NCBI RefSeq assembly: GCF_007795095.1
Contig: NZ_CP042218.1
Span: 1,240,001 to 1,304,000 of the forward strand
DNA length: 64,000 nucleotides
Origin: Luteimonas granuli
GTDB taxonomy: Bacteria > Pseudomonadota > Gammaproteobacteria > Xanthomonadales > Xanthomonadaceae
Direction: 5' to 3'
Every line of letters starts with the position of its first letter. Position 1 is the stretch's first letter. The notes under the pieces are model-generated. The model saw nothing but the letters and a program-made list of their open reading frames with translations. It made no database searches and was not told where the DNA came from. Made by a program: the position numbers and the translations under genes. Below are positions 25,611 to 36,493 of the stretch, piece after piece.

Positions 25611-27404
25611 ATGCGCCAGACCTGCCACCCTGCGCCGCCGATGACGACCCCTCCTCCAGCCGCCGCCGGTCACCGATGGAACAGCGGCCTCGCACTGCTG
25701 CTTCTGCTGGCCGCACTGGTTTTCGGGGCCGCGCTCGGCCAGCGCGCGCCGGCGCCGGCGGACGAGCCGCGCTTCGTGCTGGCGGCGAAGCACATGGTCG
25801 AATCCGGCGACTGGCTGGTACCGATGCGCGGCAGCGAACGCTATGCCGAGAAGCCGCCGGTGTTCATGTGGCTGGTCGCCGCGTCCGCGGTGGCGGTGCG
25901 CGACTTGAACCTGGCCTTCCTGCTGCCGTCGCTGTTGGGCGCGCTGGCGACGCTGTGGCTCACCGGCGACCTGGCGCGGCGGCTGTGGCGCCCCGGGCTC
26001 GCGCCCTGGGCGGCGGGCGCGCTGTTCGCGAGCCTGCAGTTCGGCCTGCAGGCCGGCCGCGCGCAGATCGACATGGTGCTGGTGGCCTTGACCACGCTCT
26101 CGCTGTGGGGCTTGCTCCGGCACCTGCTGCGCGGGCCGGACTGGCGCGCGGCGTGGCTGGGCGCCTTCGCCGCCGGCGTCGGCACGGTGACCAAGGGCGT
26201 CGGCTTCCTGCCGCTGCTGGTGTTGCTGCCGTGGCTCGCTGCGCGCTGGCGGCTGCCGGCGATGGGCTGGCGCGCGGCCCCCGGCGACGGTTGGCGCTGG
26301 GCCGCGCTGCTGCCGGCCTTCCTCGCCGGAACCGCGGTCTGGCTGGGCCCGCTTGGCCTCGAACTCCTGCGTGATCCCTCGCCGGACCTGCGCGCCTATG
26401 CCGCGGAGCTGCTGCTGCGCCAGACCGGCGAGCGCTATGCGAACGCCTGGCACCACGTGCAACCGCCCTGGTACTACCTGCAGTCGATGGCCACGATGTG
26501 GCTGCCCGGCGTGCTGCTGGCTCCCTGGCTGCTGCCCGCGTGGCGGCGGCGCCTGCGCCGCGGCGATGCGCGCCTGTGGCTGCTGCTGGGCTGGGCGCTG
26601 CTGGTGCTGCTGTTCTTCAGCGCCAGTCCCGGCAAGCGCGAGGTCTACATCTTTCCGGTCCTGCCGGCGCTGTGCGTGGCGGCGGCGCCCCTGTTGCCCG
26701 CGCTGCTGCGGCGGCACGGCCCGGCGCGGGTGCTGCGCGCCTGGCTGTGGCTGCTGGCCGCACTGCTGGTGCTCGCCGGCGCGAGCGGCCTGGCCGCGAC
26801 CGGTGCCCTCGACGGGACGGCGGGGACGGGCGTGATAGAGCGCCTCGCTGGCGCTGGGCGCTGGGCCCTGCGCCTGGCCGCGGAGCGCGCGCTCGCACCC
26901 GGCGAGGTCCGGCAGGCCCTGGCCACGCTGCTGGCGCTCGGCCTCGGCCTGCTGGCGGTGGCGGCGTGGAGCCGGCGCGGCCGCCTGCACCTCGCGCTGC
27001 CGACGGCGACCGCGCTGGTGTGGCTGGCGATGGGCCTCGGCATCGGTCCGGCGCTGGACCGGAGCAGTTCGGGCCGCGGGCTGATGGAGGACGCCGCCGC
27101 GCGAGTCGGCGCCGACGGCGAGCTGGCCCTGGTGGCGTGGCGCGAACAGTTCCTGCTGCAGGCGCTGGGACCGCTGGTCGAGTTCGGCTTCAAGCGGCCG
27201 GTCGAGGCACAGTGGCGCGATGCCGCGGAATGGCTGGCCGCCGCCCCGTCGACCCGATGGGTGCTGGTGCCGGCGCCGGCGCTCGACGGATGCGTGGACC
27301 GCGCGCAGGCCCTGCCCCTGGGCCGCGCCAGCCGGCTGGACTGGTGGCTGGTGCCGGCGAGCGCGATGCGCCCCGGCTGCGAACCCGGGACCGGCGCAGG
27401 CTGA
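25611..27404 (+). CDS. GT39/ArnT-like membrane glycosyltransferase
   Basis: A 597-residue polytopic protein with about 11-12 hydrophobic segments. Family features: DEPRFVLAAKHMVESGDWLVP near the N-terminus (the catalytic Asp-Glu pair of GT39/PMT enzymes lies in such a first periplasmic loop), EKPPVFMWL, and a periplasmic C-terminal region. Such enzymes transfer a sugar from a polyprenyl-phosphate donor to lipid A or protein. The ATG at 25611 is used; 25641 is an alternative. It starts a three-gene set with GT2 and LAB_N. Substrate unknown; no arn genes for aminoarabinose are present. Confidence 0.83.
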   Translation: MRQTCHPAPPMTTPPPAAAGHRWNSGLALLLLLAALVFGAALGQRAPAPADEPRFVLAAKHMVESGDWLVPMRGSERYAEKPPVFMWLVAASAVAVRDLNLAFLLPSLLGALATLWLTGDLARRLWRPGLAPWAAGALFASLQFGLQAGRAQIDMVLVALTTLSLWGLLRHLLRGPDWRAAWLGAFAAGVGTVTKGVGFLPLLVLLPWLAARWRLPAMGWRAAPGDGWRWAALLPAFLAGTAVWLGPLGLELLRDPSPDLRAYAAELLLRQTGERYANAWHHVQPPWYYLQSMATMWLPGVLLAPWLLPAWRRRLRRGDARLWLLLGWALLVLLFFSASPGKREVYIFPVLPALCVAAAPLLPALLRRHGPARVLRAWLWLLAALLVLAGASGLAATGALDGTAGTGVIERLAGAGRWALRLAAERALAPGEVRQALATLLALGLGLLAVAAWSRRGRLHLALPTATALVWLAMGLGIGPALDRSSSGRGLMEDAAARVGADGELALVAWREQFLLQALGPLVEFGFKRPVEAQWRDAAEWLAAAPSTRWVLVPAPALDGCVDRAQALPLGRASRLDWWLVPASAMRPGCEPGTGAG

Positions 27405-27500
27405 CAGGCAGCCCCGCAACGAAATTTCGACAAAGTTCCCACAGCCTTCTGACGAATGCGGCCGGAGACTGGACGCCAATTCACCTACGCGGCCCACGCC

Positions 27501-28364
27501 ATGTCGCAGGCCCAACCTGCCCCCACAAACCCCGTTCCGATCCGGCGGGTGGCCACGGACGCCATGCCGCGGGCCACCCTGCCGGATGCTTCCCTGACTC
27601 TGGCAGCGCCTTCGGCCGACCCCTCGCCGCACCCGGCCCTTCCGCTGCCGCTGTCGGTCGTGATCCCCGCCTTCAACGAAGCGGGCAACCTTCCGGGCCT
27701 GCTGCGCGAGGTGGCGGCGGCGCTGCGCGGCCACATCGCGTTCGAGGTCATCTGCGTCGACGACGCCTCCGACGACGGCACCGCCGCCGCGCTGCGGGCG
27801 ATGCGCGAGGAGCTGCCGGAGCTGCGCGTGCTGCGCCACGCCGCGCGCAGCGGGCAGAGCGCCGCGCTTCGCAACGGTGTACGCGCCGCGCGCGGAGCCT
27901 GGATCGCCACGCTCGACGGCGACGGCCAGAACGACCCGGCCGACATCCCGCGCCTGCTCGCCTGCCGCGACGAGTCCGATCCCGCGGTGCGGCTGTTCGC
28001 CGGATGGCGCGTCACCCGTCGCGACGGCGCCGGCAAGCGCTGGGCCTCGCGCATCGCCAACGCCATCCGCGCGCGCCTGCTGCGCGACGCCACGCCGGAC
28101 ACCGGCTGCGGCCTGAAGCTGTTCGAGCGCGCCACCTTCCTCGACCTGCCCTGGTTCGACCACATGCACCGCTACCTGCCGGCGCTGGTGCAGCGCGCGG
28201 GCTGGCGCACGCTCAGCGTGCCGGTCGGACACCGTCCGCGGACCTCGGGCGTTTCGAAGTACGACAACCTCGGCCGTGCCCTGGTGGGCATCGCCGACCT
28301 GCGCGGCGTGGCCTGGCTGATCCGGCGCGCGCCGGTCGCCGCCGTGACCGAAGACGAGGGCTGA
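27501..28364 (+). CDS. GT2 glycosyltransferase, dolichyl-phosphate-mannose-synthase-like
   Basis: A 287-residue cytoplasmic GT-A enzyme without C-terminal membrane helices. Seen: LSVVIPAFNEAGNLPGLL, EVICVDDASDDGT, the DXD-type TLDGDGQNDPADI, and GCGLKLFERATF. It likely charges undecaprenyl phosphate with a sugar that the GT39 protein then transfers. The ATG at 27501 leaves about 50 poorly conserved N-terminal residues before the catalytic domain, so a later start is possible. It is followed after 2 bp by the LAB_N gene. Confidence 0.86.
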   Translation: MSQAQPAPTNPVPIRRVATDAMPRATLPDASLTLAAPSADPSPHPALPLPLSVVIPAFNEAGNLPGLLREVAAALRGHIAFEVICVDDASDDGTAAALRAMREELPELRVLRHAARSGQSAALRNGVRAARGAWIATLDGDGQNDPADIPRLLACRDESDPAVRLFAGWRVTRRDGAGKRWASRIANAIRARLLRDATPDTGCGLKLFERATFLDLPWFDHMHRYLPALVQRAGWRTLSVPVGHRPRTSGVSKYDNLGRALVGIADLRGVAWLIRRAPVAAVTEDEG

Positions 28365-28366
28365 AC

Positions 28367-28777
28367 ATGGACATGGACGCACCGATCGCATGGCTGGCAT
28401 GGACCGGCATGCACATGACGGCGTGGAAGATCATCGGCCTCACCGGCACGCTGATGTTCGCCGCGCGCTGGGGCGTGCAGGTGGTGGCCTCGCACATGGC
28501 GGGGCGTCCGGTGATCCCGCGCGCGTTCTGGGTGATGAGCCTCGTGGGCAGCCTGATGGCGCTGTCGTACTTCGTGTTCTCGGCCAAGCAGGACGCGGTC
28601 GGCGTGGTGCAGAACCTGTTCCCGGCGCTCACCGCGGGCTACAGCCTGTGGCTGGACCTGCGCCAGGGGCGCCGGCTCAGGCGAACAGCGCCGGCTGCAG
28701 CAGCCCCTCATCGCGATCGCGGAAGCCCGACAGCCCCACTCCGGCCAACCGGTAGCGCGTCGACTCCGGCAGCCTGA
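28367..28777 (+). CDS. Lipid A biosynthesis N-terminal (LAB_N) domain protein
   Basis: A 136-residue membrane protein with three hydrophobic segments (about 18-36, 50-70 and 75-93) matching the LAB_N domain: KIIGLTGTLMFAARWGVQ and FWVMSLVGSLMALSYF. Such small proteins accompany GT2/GT39 pairs and may help present the lipid-linked sugar. The last about 34 residues, rich in Ala, Pro and Arg, overlap the 3' end of convergent dinB by 101 bp and are probably not conserved. It starts 2 bp after the GT2 stop. Confidence 0.8.
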   Translation: MDMDAPIAWLAWTGMHMTAWKIIGLTGTLMFAARWGVQVVASHMAGRPVIPRAFWVMSLVGSLMALSYFVFSAKQDAVGVVQNLFPALTAGYSLWLDLRQGRRLRRTAPAAAAPHRDRGSPTAPLRPTGSASTPAA

Positions 28778-29738
28778 CCCGCTCGCGCAGCGCCAGCGCG
28801 ATCGCGATCACCTCCTCCTCCGAGGCCGGCGGCGCGTCTGGGGTGAAGCTGCGGGTCAGGATCCGGAACTGCGCGGTCTTGAGCTTGAGCACCACGGTGC
28901 GGCCGACCCGGTCGGTCTTCCGGGTCGCCGCCCAGGCCTTGGCCGCCAGCGCCCTGATCGCCGGCTCCAGTTCGGCCAGGGGCAGGTCGGTGGCGAAGGT
29001 GTCCTCGGTCGAAATGGACTGGACCGGCTGGTCCGGTTCCACCGGGCGCTCATCGATGCCGCGCGCGCGCCGGTACAGACTGGCGCCGAAGCTGCCGAAG
29101 CGCGCCTGCAACTCATCCAGTGCGAAGCCGCGCAGGTCGCCGACGGTGGCGATGCCGAGGTCGGCGAGCTTCCTCTCCATCACCTTGCCGACGCCGGGGA
29201 TCTTCGCCACCGGCAGCGGCGTCAGGAAGGCCTCGACCTGCGACGGCCTGACCACGTACTGGCCGTCGGGCTTGTTCCAGTCCGAGGCGATCTTGGCCAG
29301 GAACTTGTTCGGCGCGATGCCGGCCGAGGCGGTGAGCGCGGTCGTCTCGCGGATCTCGGCGCGGATCCGGCGCGCGGTGTCCGTGGCGCTGGGCGAGGCG
29401 ATCTTCGGCGCGGTGACGTCCAGGTAGGCCTCGTCCAGCGACAGCGGCTGCACAAGGTCGGTGTGGGCGAGGAAGATCCCGCGCACCTGCCTGGACACCG
29501 CCTTGTAGCGGACGAAGTCCGGCGGCACGAACACCGCGTCGGGGCATAGGCGCTCGGCGCGCGCCGCGGGCATCGCCGAGCGCACGCCGTAGACCCGCGC
29601 CTCGTACGAGGCCGCGCAGACCACCGAGCGCGCACCGCGCCAGGCCACCACCACGGGCCGACCGCGCAGCGAGGGATCGTCGCGCTGCTCCACCGACGCA
29701 TAGAAAGCGTCCATGTCGATGTGCAGGATCTTGCGCAT
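28677..29738 (-). CDS. dinB: DNA polymerase IV
   Basis: Y-family translesion polymerase, 353 residues. Catalytic carboxylates are in HIDMDAFYASVEQ (Asp8 and neighbours) and SLDEAYLDVTAP. The thumb HhH is IPGVGKVMERKLADLGI. The little finger domain follows, and the C-terminus LQPALFA resembles the beta-clamp-binding motif. The ATG at 29738 starts the canonical MRKILHIDMD. No LexA-like box is evident in the upstream REP region. Its 3' end overlaps the LAB_N gene. Confidence 0.95.
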   Translation of the reverse strand: MRKILHIDMDAFYASVEQRDDPSLRGRPVVVAWRGARSVVCAASYEARVYGVRSAMPAARAERLCPDAVFVPPDFVRYKAVSRQVRGIFLAHTDLVQPLSLDEAYLDVTAPKIASPSATDTARRIRAEIRETTALTASAGIAPNKFLAKIASDWNKPDGQYVVRPSQVEAFLTPLPVAKIPGVGKVMERKLADLGIATVGDLRGFALDELQARFGSFGASLYRRARGIDERPVEPDQPVQSISTEDTFATDLPLAELEPAIRALAAKAWAATRKTDRVGRTVVLKLKTAQFRILTRSFTPDAPPASEEEVIAIALALRERVRLPESTRYRLAGVGLSGFRDRDEGLLQPALFA

Positions 29739-29768
29739 GCCGCGGCCATTATCCCGCAGCCCTGACCT

Positions 29769-29844
29769 GTGGGAGCGGCGATAGCCGCGAAAGCCGCTCC
29801 GTTCCTCCGGCACTCCCCGATCGCGGCTGTAGCCGCTCCTACAG
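29769..29844. repeat. REP dyad pair (GTAG/GTGG type)
   Basis: GTGGGAGCGGCGATAGCCGC (29769-29788) and an inverted partner (29819-29844) reading CTGTAGGAGCGGCTACAGCC on the minus strand. It lies between the pat stop and the dinB start, both on minus. The TAG of the second element is the pat stop codon. Confidence 0.85.
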
Positions 29845-32541
29845 ATGGCTTTCCGGGACCGGGAGGCTGACCAGCATCAGCGTGGAATCGTCGGGGTCCG
29901 GGACCACCCGGAATCCGAGCTGGCGGCACATCGACAGCATGGTGCTGTTCTCGCGCAGCACCTGGCCCTCGATCGTCGCCAGGCCCATCCAGCGCGCGAC
30001 GCCGATCATCTCCTGCATCAGCCGCCAGCCCAGGCCCGCGCCCTTGAGGTCGGAGCGCACCATGATCCCGTACTCGCCGCGTTCGAAGTCGGGATCGGCG
30101 AGCAGGCGCACGGCGCCCAGCATCTCGCCGCTTTCGACGTCGATCGCCACCAGCGCCATCGAACGCGCGTAGTCGAGCTGCACCAGGCGTGCGATGAAGT
30201 CGTGGCTGAAGTCGCGCACCGCGCGGAAGAAGCGCATGCGCAGGTCCTCGGCGCTGACCTTCGCGAAAAAGCGCCGGAACATGGCGTCGTCTTCCGGCCG
30301 CACGGGGCGCACGAAGGCCTCCCGGCCGTTGGAAAGCACCAGCCTGCGCTCCAGCTCGGTCGGATACGGGAACACCGCGAATCGCGGATGGCCGCGGCCG
30401 CGATGCAGGCGCTTCGGCGGTGCCAGCGCCACCCGCGCATCGACCGCCACCGCGCCGCTGGCGTCGGCGAGCAGCGGGTTGATGTCGACCTCGCGCACCT
30501 CGGGGAAGTCCGCGGCCAGCTGCGCCAGCTTCACCAGCACCAGCGCCAGCGCGCGCTCGTCGGCGCCCGCCACGTCCCGGTAGCCGCGCAGGATGCGCGA
30601 GACCCGGGTGCGCCCGATCAGCTCGTGTGCCAGGCGCAGGTCCAGCGGCGGCAGCGCGAGCGACTTGTCGTCGATCACCTCGACCGCGGTGCCGCCGCGG
30701 CCGAACACCACCACCGGCCCGAACACCGGGTCGTCGGCGATGCCGGCGATGACCTCGCGCGCCTTCGGGCGCAGAACCATCGGGTGCACGCTGACGCCGT
30801 CGATGCGCGCATGCGGGCGCAGCCGGCGCGCACGGTCGAGTATCTCGCCGGCGGCCTCGCGCACGGCGTCGGCGCTGGCCAGGTGCAGGCGCACGCCGTC
30901 GACGTCGGACTTGTGCGCGATGTCGGGCGACAGCACCTTGACCGCCACCGAGCGGCCGGCCTCGAGCAGCGGCTGCGCGGCGCGTACGGCTGCGGCGGCG
31001 TCGGCGGCCGGCACCGGCGTGGCGATGTCGATGCCATAGGCGGCCAGCAGCGTGGTCGTGGCGACCGGGTCCAGCCATTCGCGGCCCTGGGCCATCGCCG
31101 CGCCGATGACCGCGCGCGCGGCCTCGCGGTCGACGGCGAAGTCCTCCGGCAGGCTCGGCGGCGTCTCCATCAGCGCCGTCTGCGCCTCGCGGTGGCGCAC
31201 CAGGTACATGAAGCCGCGCACGGCCTCGGCCTCGCTGGCATAGGTCGGCGAGCCGGCCTCGCCCAGCAGCTTCGCGCCGCCGCGATCATCGCCCAGCCAC
31301 AGCGCGAGCACCGGCTTGCGCGGTCCGCCGCCCCTGCGCGCGCCCAGCACGCCGGCCACGGCGCCGGCGGTCTCGAGCGGGTCGGACAGCACCGTGGGGA
31401 CGTTGACCACGAGCACGGCGTCGTTGCCGGGATCGTCGAGCAGGGCTTCGAGGCCGGCGGCATACCGTGGCCCGTTGGCATCGCCGATCAGGTCGACCGG
31501 GTTGGTCCCCGACCAGCGGCGCTCGAGCGTTTCGTCCAGCCGCAGCACGGTGTCCTCCGACAGCACCGCAGGCGTGCCGCCCAGGTCCTGCAGGCGGTCG
31601 AGCGCGAGCATGCCGGTGCCGGCACCGTTGGTCAGCACCGCCAGCCTGCGACCGGGCACGCTGCCGAGGTGCGACAGCGTTTCCGCGGCTGCGAACAGCT
31701 CGTCCAGCGCGTGCACCCGCAGCAGGCCGGCGCGGCGGAACGCGGCTTCGTAGACGTCGTCCGGCGTCGCCAGCGCGGCAGCGTGGCTGGCCGGCGGCGA
31801 CGCCGGGCGCGCATGCCGCCCGGGCCTCACCACCACCACCGGCTTGCCGCGCGCCGCGGCACGCGCGGCCGAAAGGAACTTGCGCGCATCGCCCACGTGC
31901 TCCAGGTAGAGCAGGATCGCGCGCGTGTGCCGATCGGTCGCGAACCAGTCGAGCATGTCGGCGAAGTCGACGTCCACGGCATTGCCCAGCGACACCACGC
32001 CGGAAAAACCGACGCCGCGTGGACGCGCCCACTCGATCATCGCCGCGGCCACCGAGCCCGACTGCGACACCAGCGCCAGGTCGCCGGGCGGCGGCCGGTG
32101 CGCCGCGAAGCTGGCATGCAGCTTCGCGTGCGGCGAGATCACGCCCAGGCAATTGGGCCCGAGCACGCGCAGCCCGCGCGCGCGCGCCGTCGCCTGCAGC
32201 GCTTCGCTGTGCGAGCCCGGCCCCGCGCCCAGGCCGCGGGTCAGCACGACCACCGCGCGCGCGCCGGCATCCGCGGCCGAAGCCGCCGCGCGCGCCACCG
32301 CCGCCGGCGGCGTGGAGATGATCACCAGTTCCGGCGCGAAGTCCAGTCCGGCCAGCCGCGGCGCGGTGGCCACGCCCTCGATCTGCGGATAGCGCCGGTT
32401 GACGACGCCGATCCGCCCCGGGAAACCGCCGTCGATGATCTGCCTCAGCACCAGCCGGCCGAGCGAGCGCTCGCGCGGACTGGATCCCACCAGCGCCACC
32501 GAGGCGGGCGCGAACACGGAGCCGAGTGCGTAGGTACCCAT
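29839..32541 (-). CDS. pat: Protein lysine acetyltransferase, Pat/PatZ type
   Basis: A 900-residue fusion like E. coli PatZ. About 690 residues resemble ADP-forming acyl-CoA synthetase (CoA-binding SVALVGSSPRERSLG, LGPNCLGVISP, ATP-grasp with VKVLSPDIAHKSDVDGV), and a C-terminal GNAT domain follows from about residue 705 (RLVLSNGREAFVRPVRPEDD to MCRQLGFRV). Such enzymes acetylate and inactivate acetyl-CoA synthetase and other proteins. The N-terminal half usually lacks synthetase activity; I did not verify the catalytic His. Start at 32541 is chosen to match the family; an ATG at 32580 is possible. It ends inside a REP. Confidence 0.9.
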   Translation of the reverse strand: MGTYALGSVFAPASVALVGSSPRERSLGRLVLRQIIDGGFPGRIGVVNRRYPQIEGVATAPRLAGLDFAPELVIISTPPAAVARAAASAADAGARAVVVLTRGLGAGPGSHSEALQATARARGLRVLGPNCLGVISPHAKLHASFAAHRPPPGDLALVSQSGSVAAAMIEWARPRGVGFSGVVSLGNAVDVDFADMLDWFATDRHTRAILLYLEHVGDARKFLSAARAAARGKPVVVVRPGRHARPASPPASHAAALATPDDVYEAAFRRAGLLRVHALDELFAAAETLSHLGSVPGRRLAVLTNGAGTGMLALDRLQDLGGTPAVLSEDTVLRLDETLERRWSGTNPVDLIGDANGPRYAAGLEALLDDPGNDAVLVVNVPTVLSDPLETAGAVAGVLGARRGGGPRKPVLALWLGDDRGGAKLLGEAGSPTYASEAEAVRGFMYLVRHREAQTALMETPPSLPEDFAVDREAARAVIGAAMAQGREWLDPVATTTLLAAYGIDIATPVPAADAAAAVRAAQPLLEAGRSVAVKVLSPDIAHKSDVDGVRLHLASADAVREAAGEILDRARRLRPHARIDGVSVHPMVLRPKAREVIAGIADDPVFGPVVVFGRGGTAVEVIDDKSLALPPLDLRLAHELIGRTRVSRILRGYRDVAGADERALALVLVKLAQLAADFPEVREVDINPLLADASGAVAVDARVALAPPKRLHRGRGHPRFAVFPYPTELERRLVLSNGREAFVRPVRPEDDAMFRRFFAKVSAEDLRMRFFRAVRDFSHDFIARLVQLDYARSMALVAIDVESGEMLGAVRLLADPDFERGEYGIMVRSDLKGAGLGWRLMQEMIGVARWMGLATIEGQVLRENSTMLSMCRQLGFRVVPDPDDSTLMLVSLPVPESHL

Positions 32542-32677
32542 CGTCGAGAGCGGCGCGGCGGAAGACGGAGACCATAGCATCGCGCCCTGTCGCGGCAGCG
32601 CGCCGGCGGGGGCCATACACGCGGCCTGTACCGCGGATATCCAAGTATCGACAGCCTGACACCTGGAGGATCCGACC

Positions 32678-33100
32678 ATGGTCGCAACCGTCCCGCGCCG
32701 GCTTGCAGCGTCACATCCCGTCCACGCCCTGCTGCTCGGGGGCACCCTGGCGCTCTTCCTCGGCGCGCTGCTGAGCGACATCGCCTATGCGCGCAGCTAC
32801 GAGATCCAGTGGAACAACTTCGCCTCCTGGCTGATCGTCGGCGGCCTGGTCGTCGGCGCCGCCGCCCTGGCCAGCGCCCTGCCCGTCGTGCTTCCTGCCA
32901 GCCGGACCCGCGCCGCGGTGGTGCACACGCTGGCGCTGCTCGCGGCCTGGATCGCGGGCTTCTTCAACGCGCTCATGCATGCCCGCGACGCCTGGGCCGG
33001 CATGCCCGGCGGCCTGGTGCTGTCGGTGATCGCCTTCGCCCTCGCTCTCCTGGCGGCATGGTTCGCGACGGTCACGGGGCGCGCCGGAGGTGTGCCATGA
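32678..33100 (+). CDS. DUF2231-type four-helix membrane protein
   Basis: A 140-residue inner-membrane protein with four hydrophobic helices (about 17-36, 48-68, 78-98 and 110-132), matching the DUF2231 pattern: HPVHALLLGGTLALFLGALLSDI and ASWLIVGGLVVG. DUF2231 genes often sit beside COG2133 PQQ/heme-type sugar dehydrogenases, as here, where stop and start overlap as ATGA. A role as membrane anchor or electron-transfer partner is possible but unproven. Confidence 0.83.
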   Translation: MVATVPRRLAASHPVHALLLGGTLALFLGALLSDIAYARSYEIQWNNFASWLIVGGLVVGAAALASALPVVLPASRTRAAVVHTLALLAAWIAGFFNALMHARDAWAGMPGGLVLSVIAFALALLAAWFATVTGRAGGVP

Positions 33101-34494
33101 ACCGCCCCCTCCGGCTTGCCGCCGCCGTCGCCGCCACGCTGGTGCTGGCCGCCTGCAACCCCGACCCGGGACCGCTGCAGTACGGCGCCAATCCGGAGCT
33201 GCCCGAGCCCAAACGCGGCCTGCTGCCGCAGATGGTGATCGCCGAGCCGGCGCCATGGGGCGACCGCATGCCGGTCGTGCCCGAGGGCTTCGAGGTCCGC
33301 GCCATCGCCACCGGCCTGCTGATCCCGCGCCAGACCCTCGTGCTGCCCAACGGCGACATCCTGGTGGCCGAGGGCCGCGGCGGCCACGCGCCGAAGCTCA
33401 AGCCCAAGGACGTGATCGCCGGCCCGATCAAGGCCGCGGGCACGACCCGGGTGAAGAGCGGCAACCGGCTGACCCTGCTGCGCGACGCCGACGGCAACGG
33501 CGAGTACGAGCTGCAGACGGTGTTCGCCGAGGGGCTCGACGCGCCCTATGGCCTGGCGCTGGTCGGCAGCGACCTCTACGTCGCCAACCAGGGTGCGGTG
33601 GTGCGCTTCGACTACCAGCCGGGCATGACCCAGGCCCCGGCCGGCGAGCCCGAGGTGCTGACGCTCCTGCCCTCGGACATCAACCACCACTGGACCAAGG
33701 CGATGGCGGCCAGCCCCGACGGGCGCTTCCTGTACGTCGGCATCGGCTCGAACAGCAACATCACCGAGCGCGGCATGAACGCCGAGCAGGACCGCGCCGT
33801 GGTCTGGGAGATCGACGTCGCCACCGGCATGCACCGCCCCTACGCCACCGGCCTGCGCAACCCCACCGCGTTGGCGATCCAGCCCGGCAGCGGCCAGCTG
33901 TGGGCGGTGGTGAACGAACGCGACGAGATCGGGCCGGACCTGGTGCCCGACTACCTGACCTCGGTGCGCGAGGGCGGCTTCTACGGCTGGCCCTGGGCGT
34001 ACTGGGGCAAGCACGTGGACACCCGCGTGAAGCCGGAGAACCCGGAGAAGGTCGCGGCCTCGATCACGCCCGACTACAGCCTGGGCGCGCACGTCGCGGC
34101 GCTGGGCGTGGACTTCTCCAGCGCGGCGATGGGCCCGGAGTTCGCCGACGGCGCCTTCGTCGGCATGCACGGCAGCTGGAACCGTCCCGACCCGGTCGGC
34201 TACAAGGTGGTGTTCGTGCCCTTCCGCAACGGCCGGCCCGCGGGCGATCCGATCGACTTCGCCACCGGCTTCCGCGACGAGGACGGCACCACGCGCGGAC
34301 GGCCCGTTGGCGTGACCGTGGATCCGCGCGGTGCGCTGCTCGTGGCCGACGACCTGGCGAACATCGTCTGGCGGGTTGCGCGGACCGGTGCGCGCACTGG
34401 CCCGATGCCGCCGGCGCCGGGCGTCCCGCCCGAGGCCCAGGATGCCGGCGAGGCGGCGGAAGCGGCGCCGGAGGACGCGCCGCCGCAGCCCTGA
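33097..34494 (+). CDS. PQQ-dependent sugar dehydrogenase-like lipoprotein (sorbosone dehydrogenase family)
   Basis: A 465-residue protein with lipoprotein signal LVLAAC (Cys20) and a six-bladed beta-propeller of the COG2133 family. Repeated blade signatures include GLLIPRQTLVLPNGDILVAE, GLDAPYGLALVGSDLYVANQG, GLRNPTALAIQPGSGQLW and GVTVDPRGALLVADD (each a separate blade). Such enzymes oxidise aldoses or sorbosone in the periplasm with PQQ. The Ala/Pro/Glu tail after about residue 430 is low complexity. Coupled to the DUF2231 gene by ATGA. The exact substrate is unknown. Confidence 0.87.
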   Translation: MNRPLRLAAAVAATLVLAACNPDPGPLQYGANPELPEPKRGLLPQMVIAEPAPWGDRMPVVPEGFEVRAIATGLLIPRQTLVLPNGDILVAEGRGGHAPKLKPKDVIAGPIKAAGTTRVKSGNRLTLLRDADGNGEYELQTVFAEGLDAPYGLALVGSDLYVANQGAVVRFDYQPGMTQAPAGEPEVLTLLPSDINHHWTKAMAASPDGRFLYVGIGSNSNITERGMNAEQDRAVVWEIDVATGMHRPYATGLRNPTALAIQPGSGQLWAVVNERDEIGPDLVPDYLTSVREGGFYGWPWAYWGKHVDTRVKPENPEKVAASITPDYSLGAHVAALGVDFSSAAMGPEFADGAFVGMHGSWNRPDPVGYKVVFVPFRNGRPAGDPIDFATGFRDEDGTTRGRPVGVTVDPRGALLVADDLANIVWRVARTGARTGPMPPAPGVPPEAQDAGEAAEAAPEDAPPQP

Positions 34495-34525
34495 CCGCCG
34501 CGGGTGCCGGCGCGCGGAGCCGCGC

Positions 34526-36355
<1,830 letters not shown>

Positions 36356-36493
36356 GGACTGCTCCTGGGTTGGCCGGACATTGTAGGGCACCGCCCGGTT
36401 CGCCCGGTTCGCACGCAGGCTGGCTCCCGGGCGCTGTCCAGGCCGAGCGCGGCGCGCCTAGAATCGGGGGATCGACGTCCCGGAGGGTCCCTC

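Noticed and set aside
25503-28400. Minus-strand extension upstream of the response regulator at 24810-25502
   Set aside because: The extension is antisense to the GT39 and GT2 genes; only the terminal 230 codons form a real receiver plus winged-helix protein.
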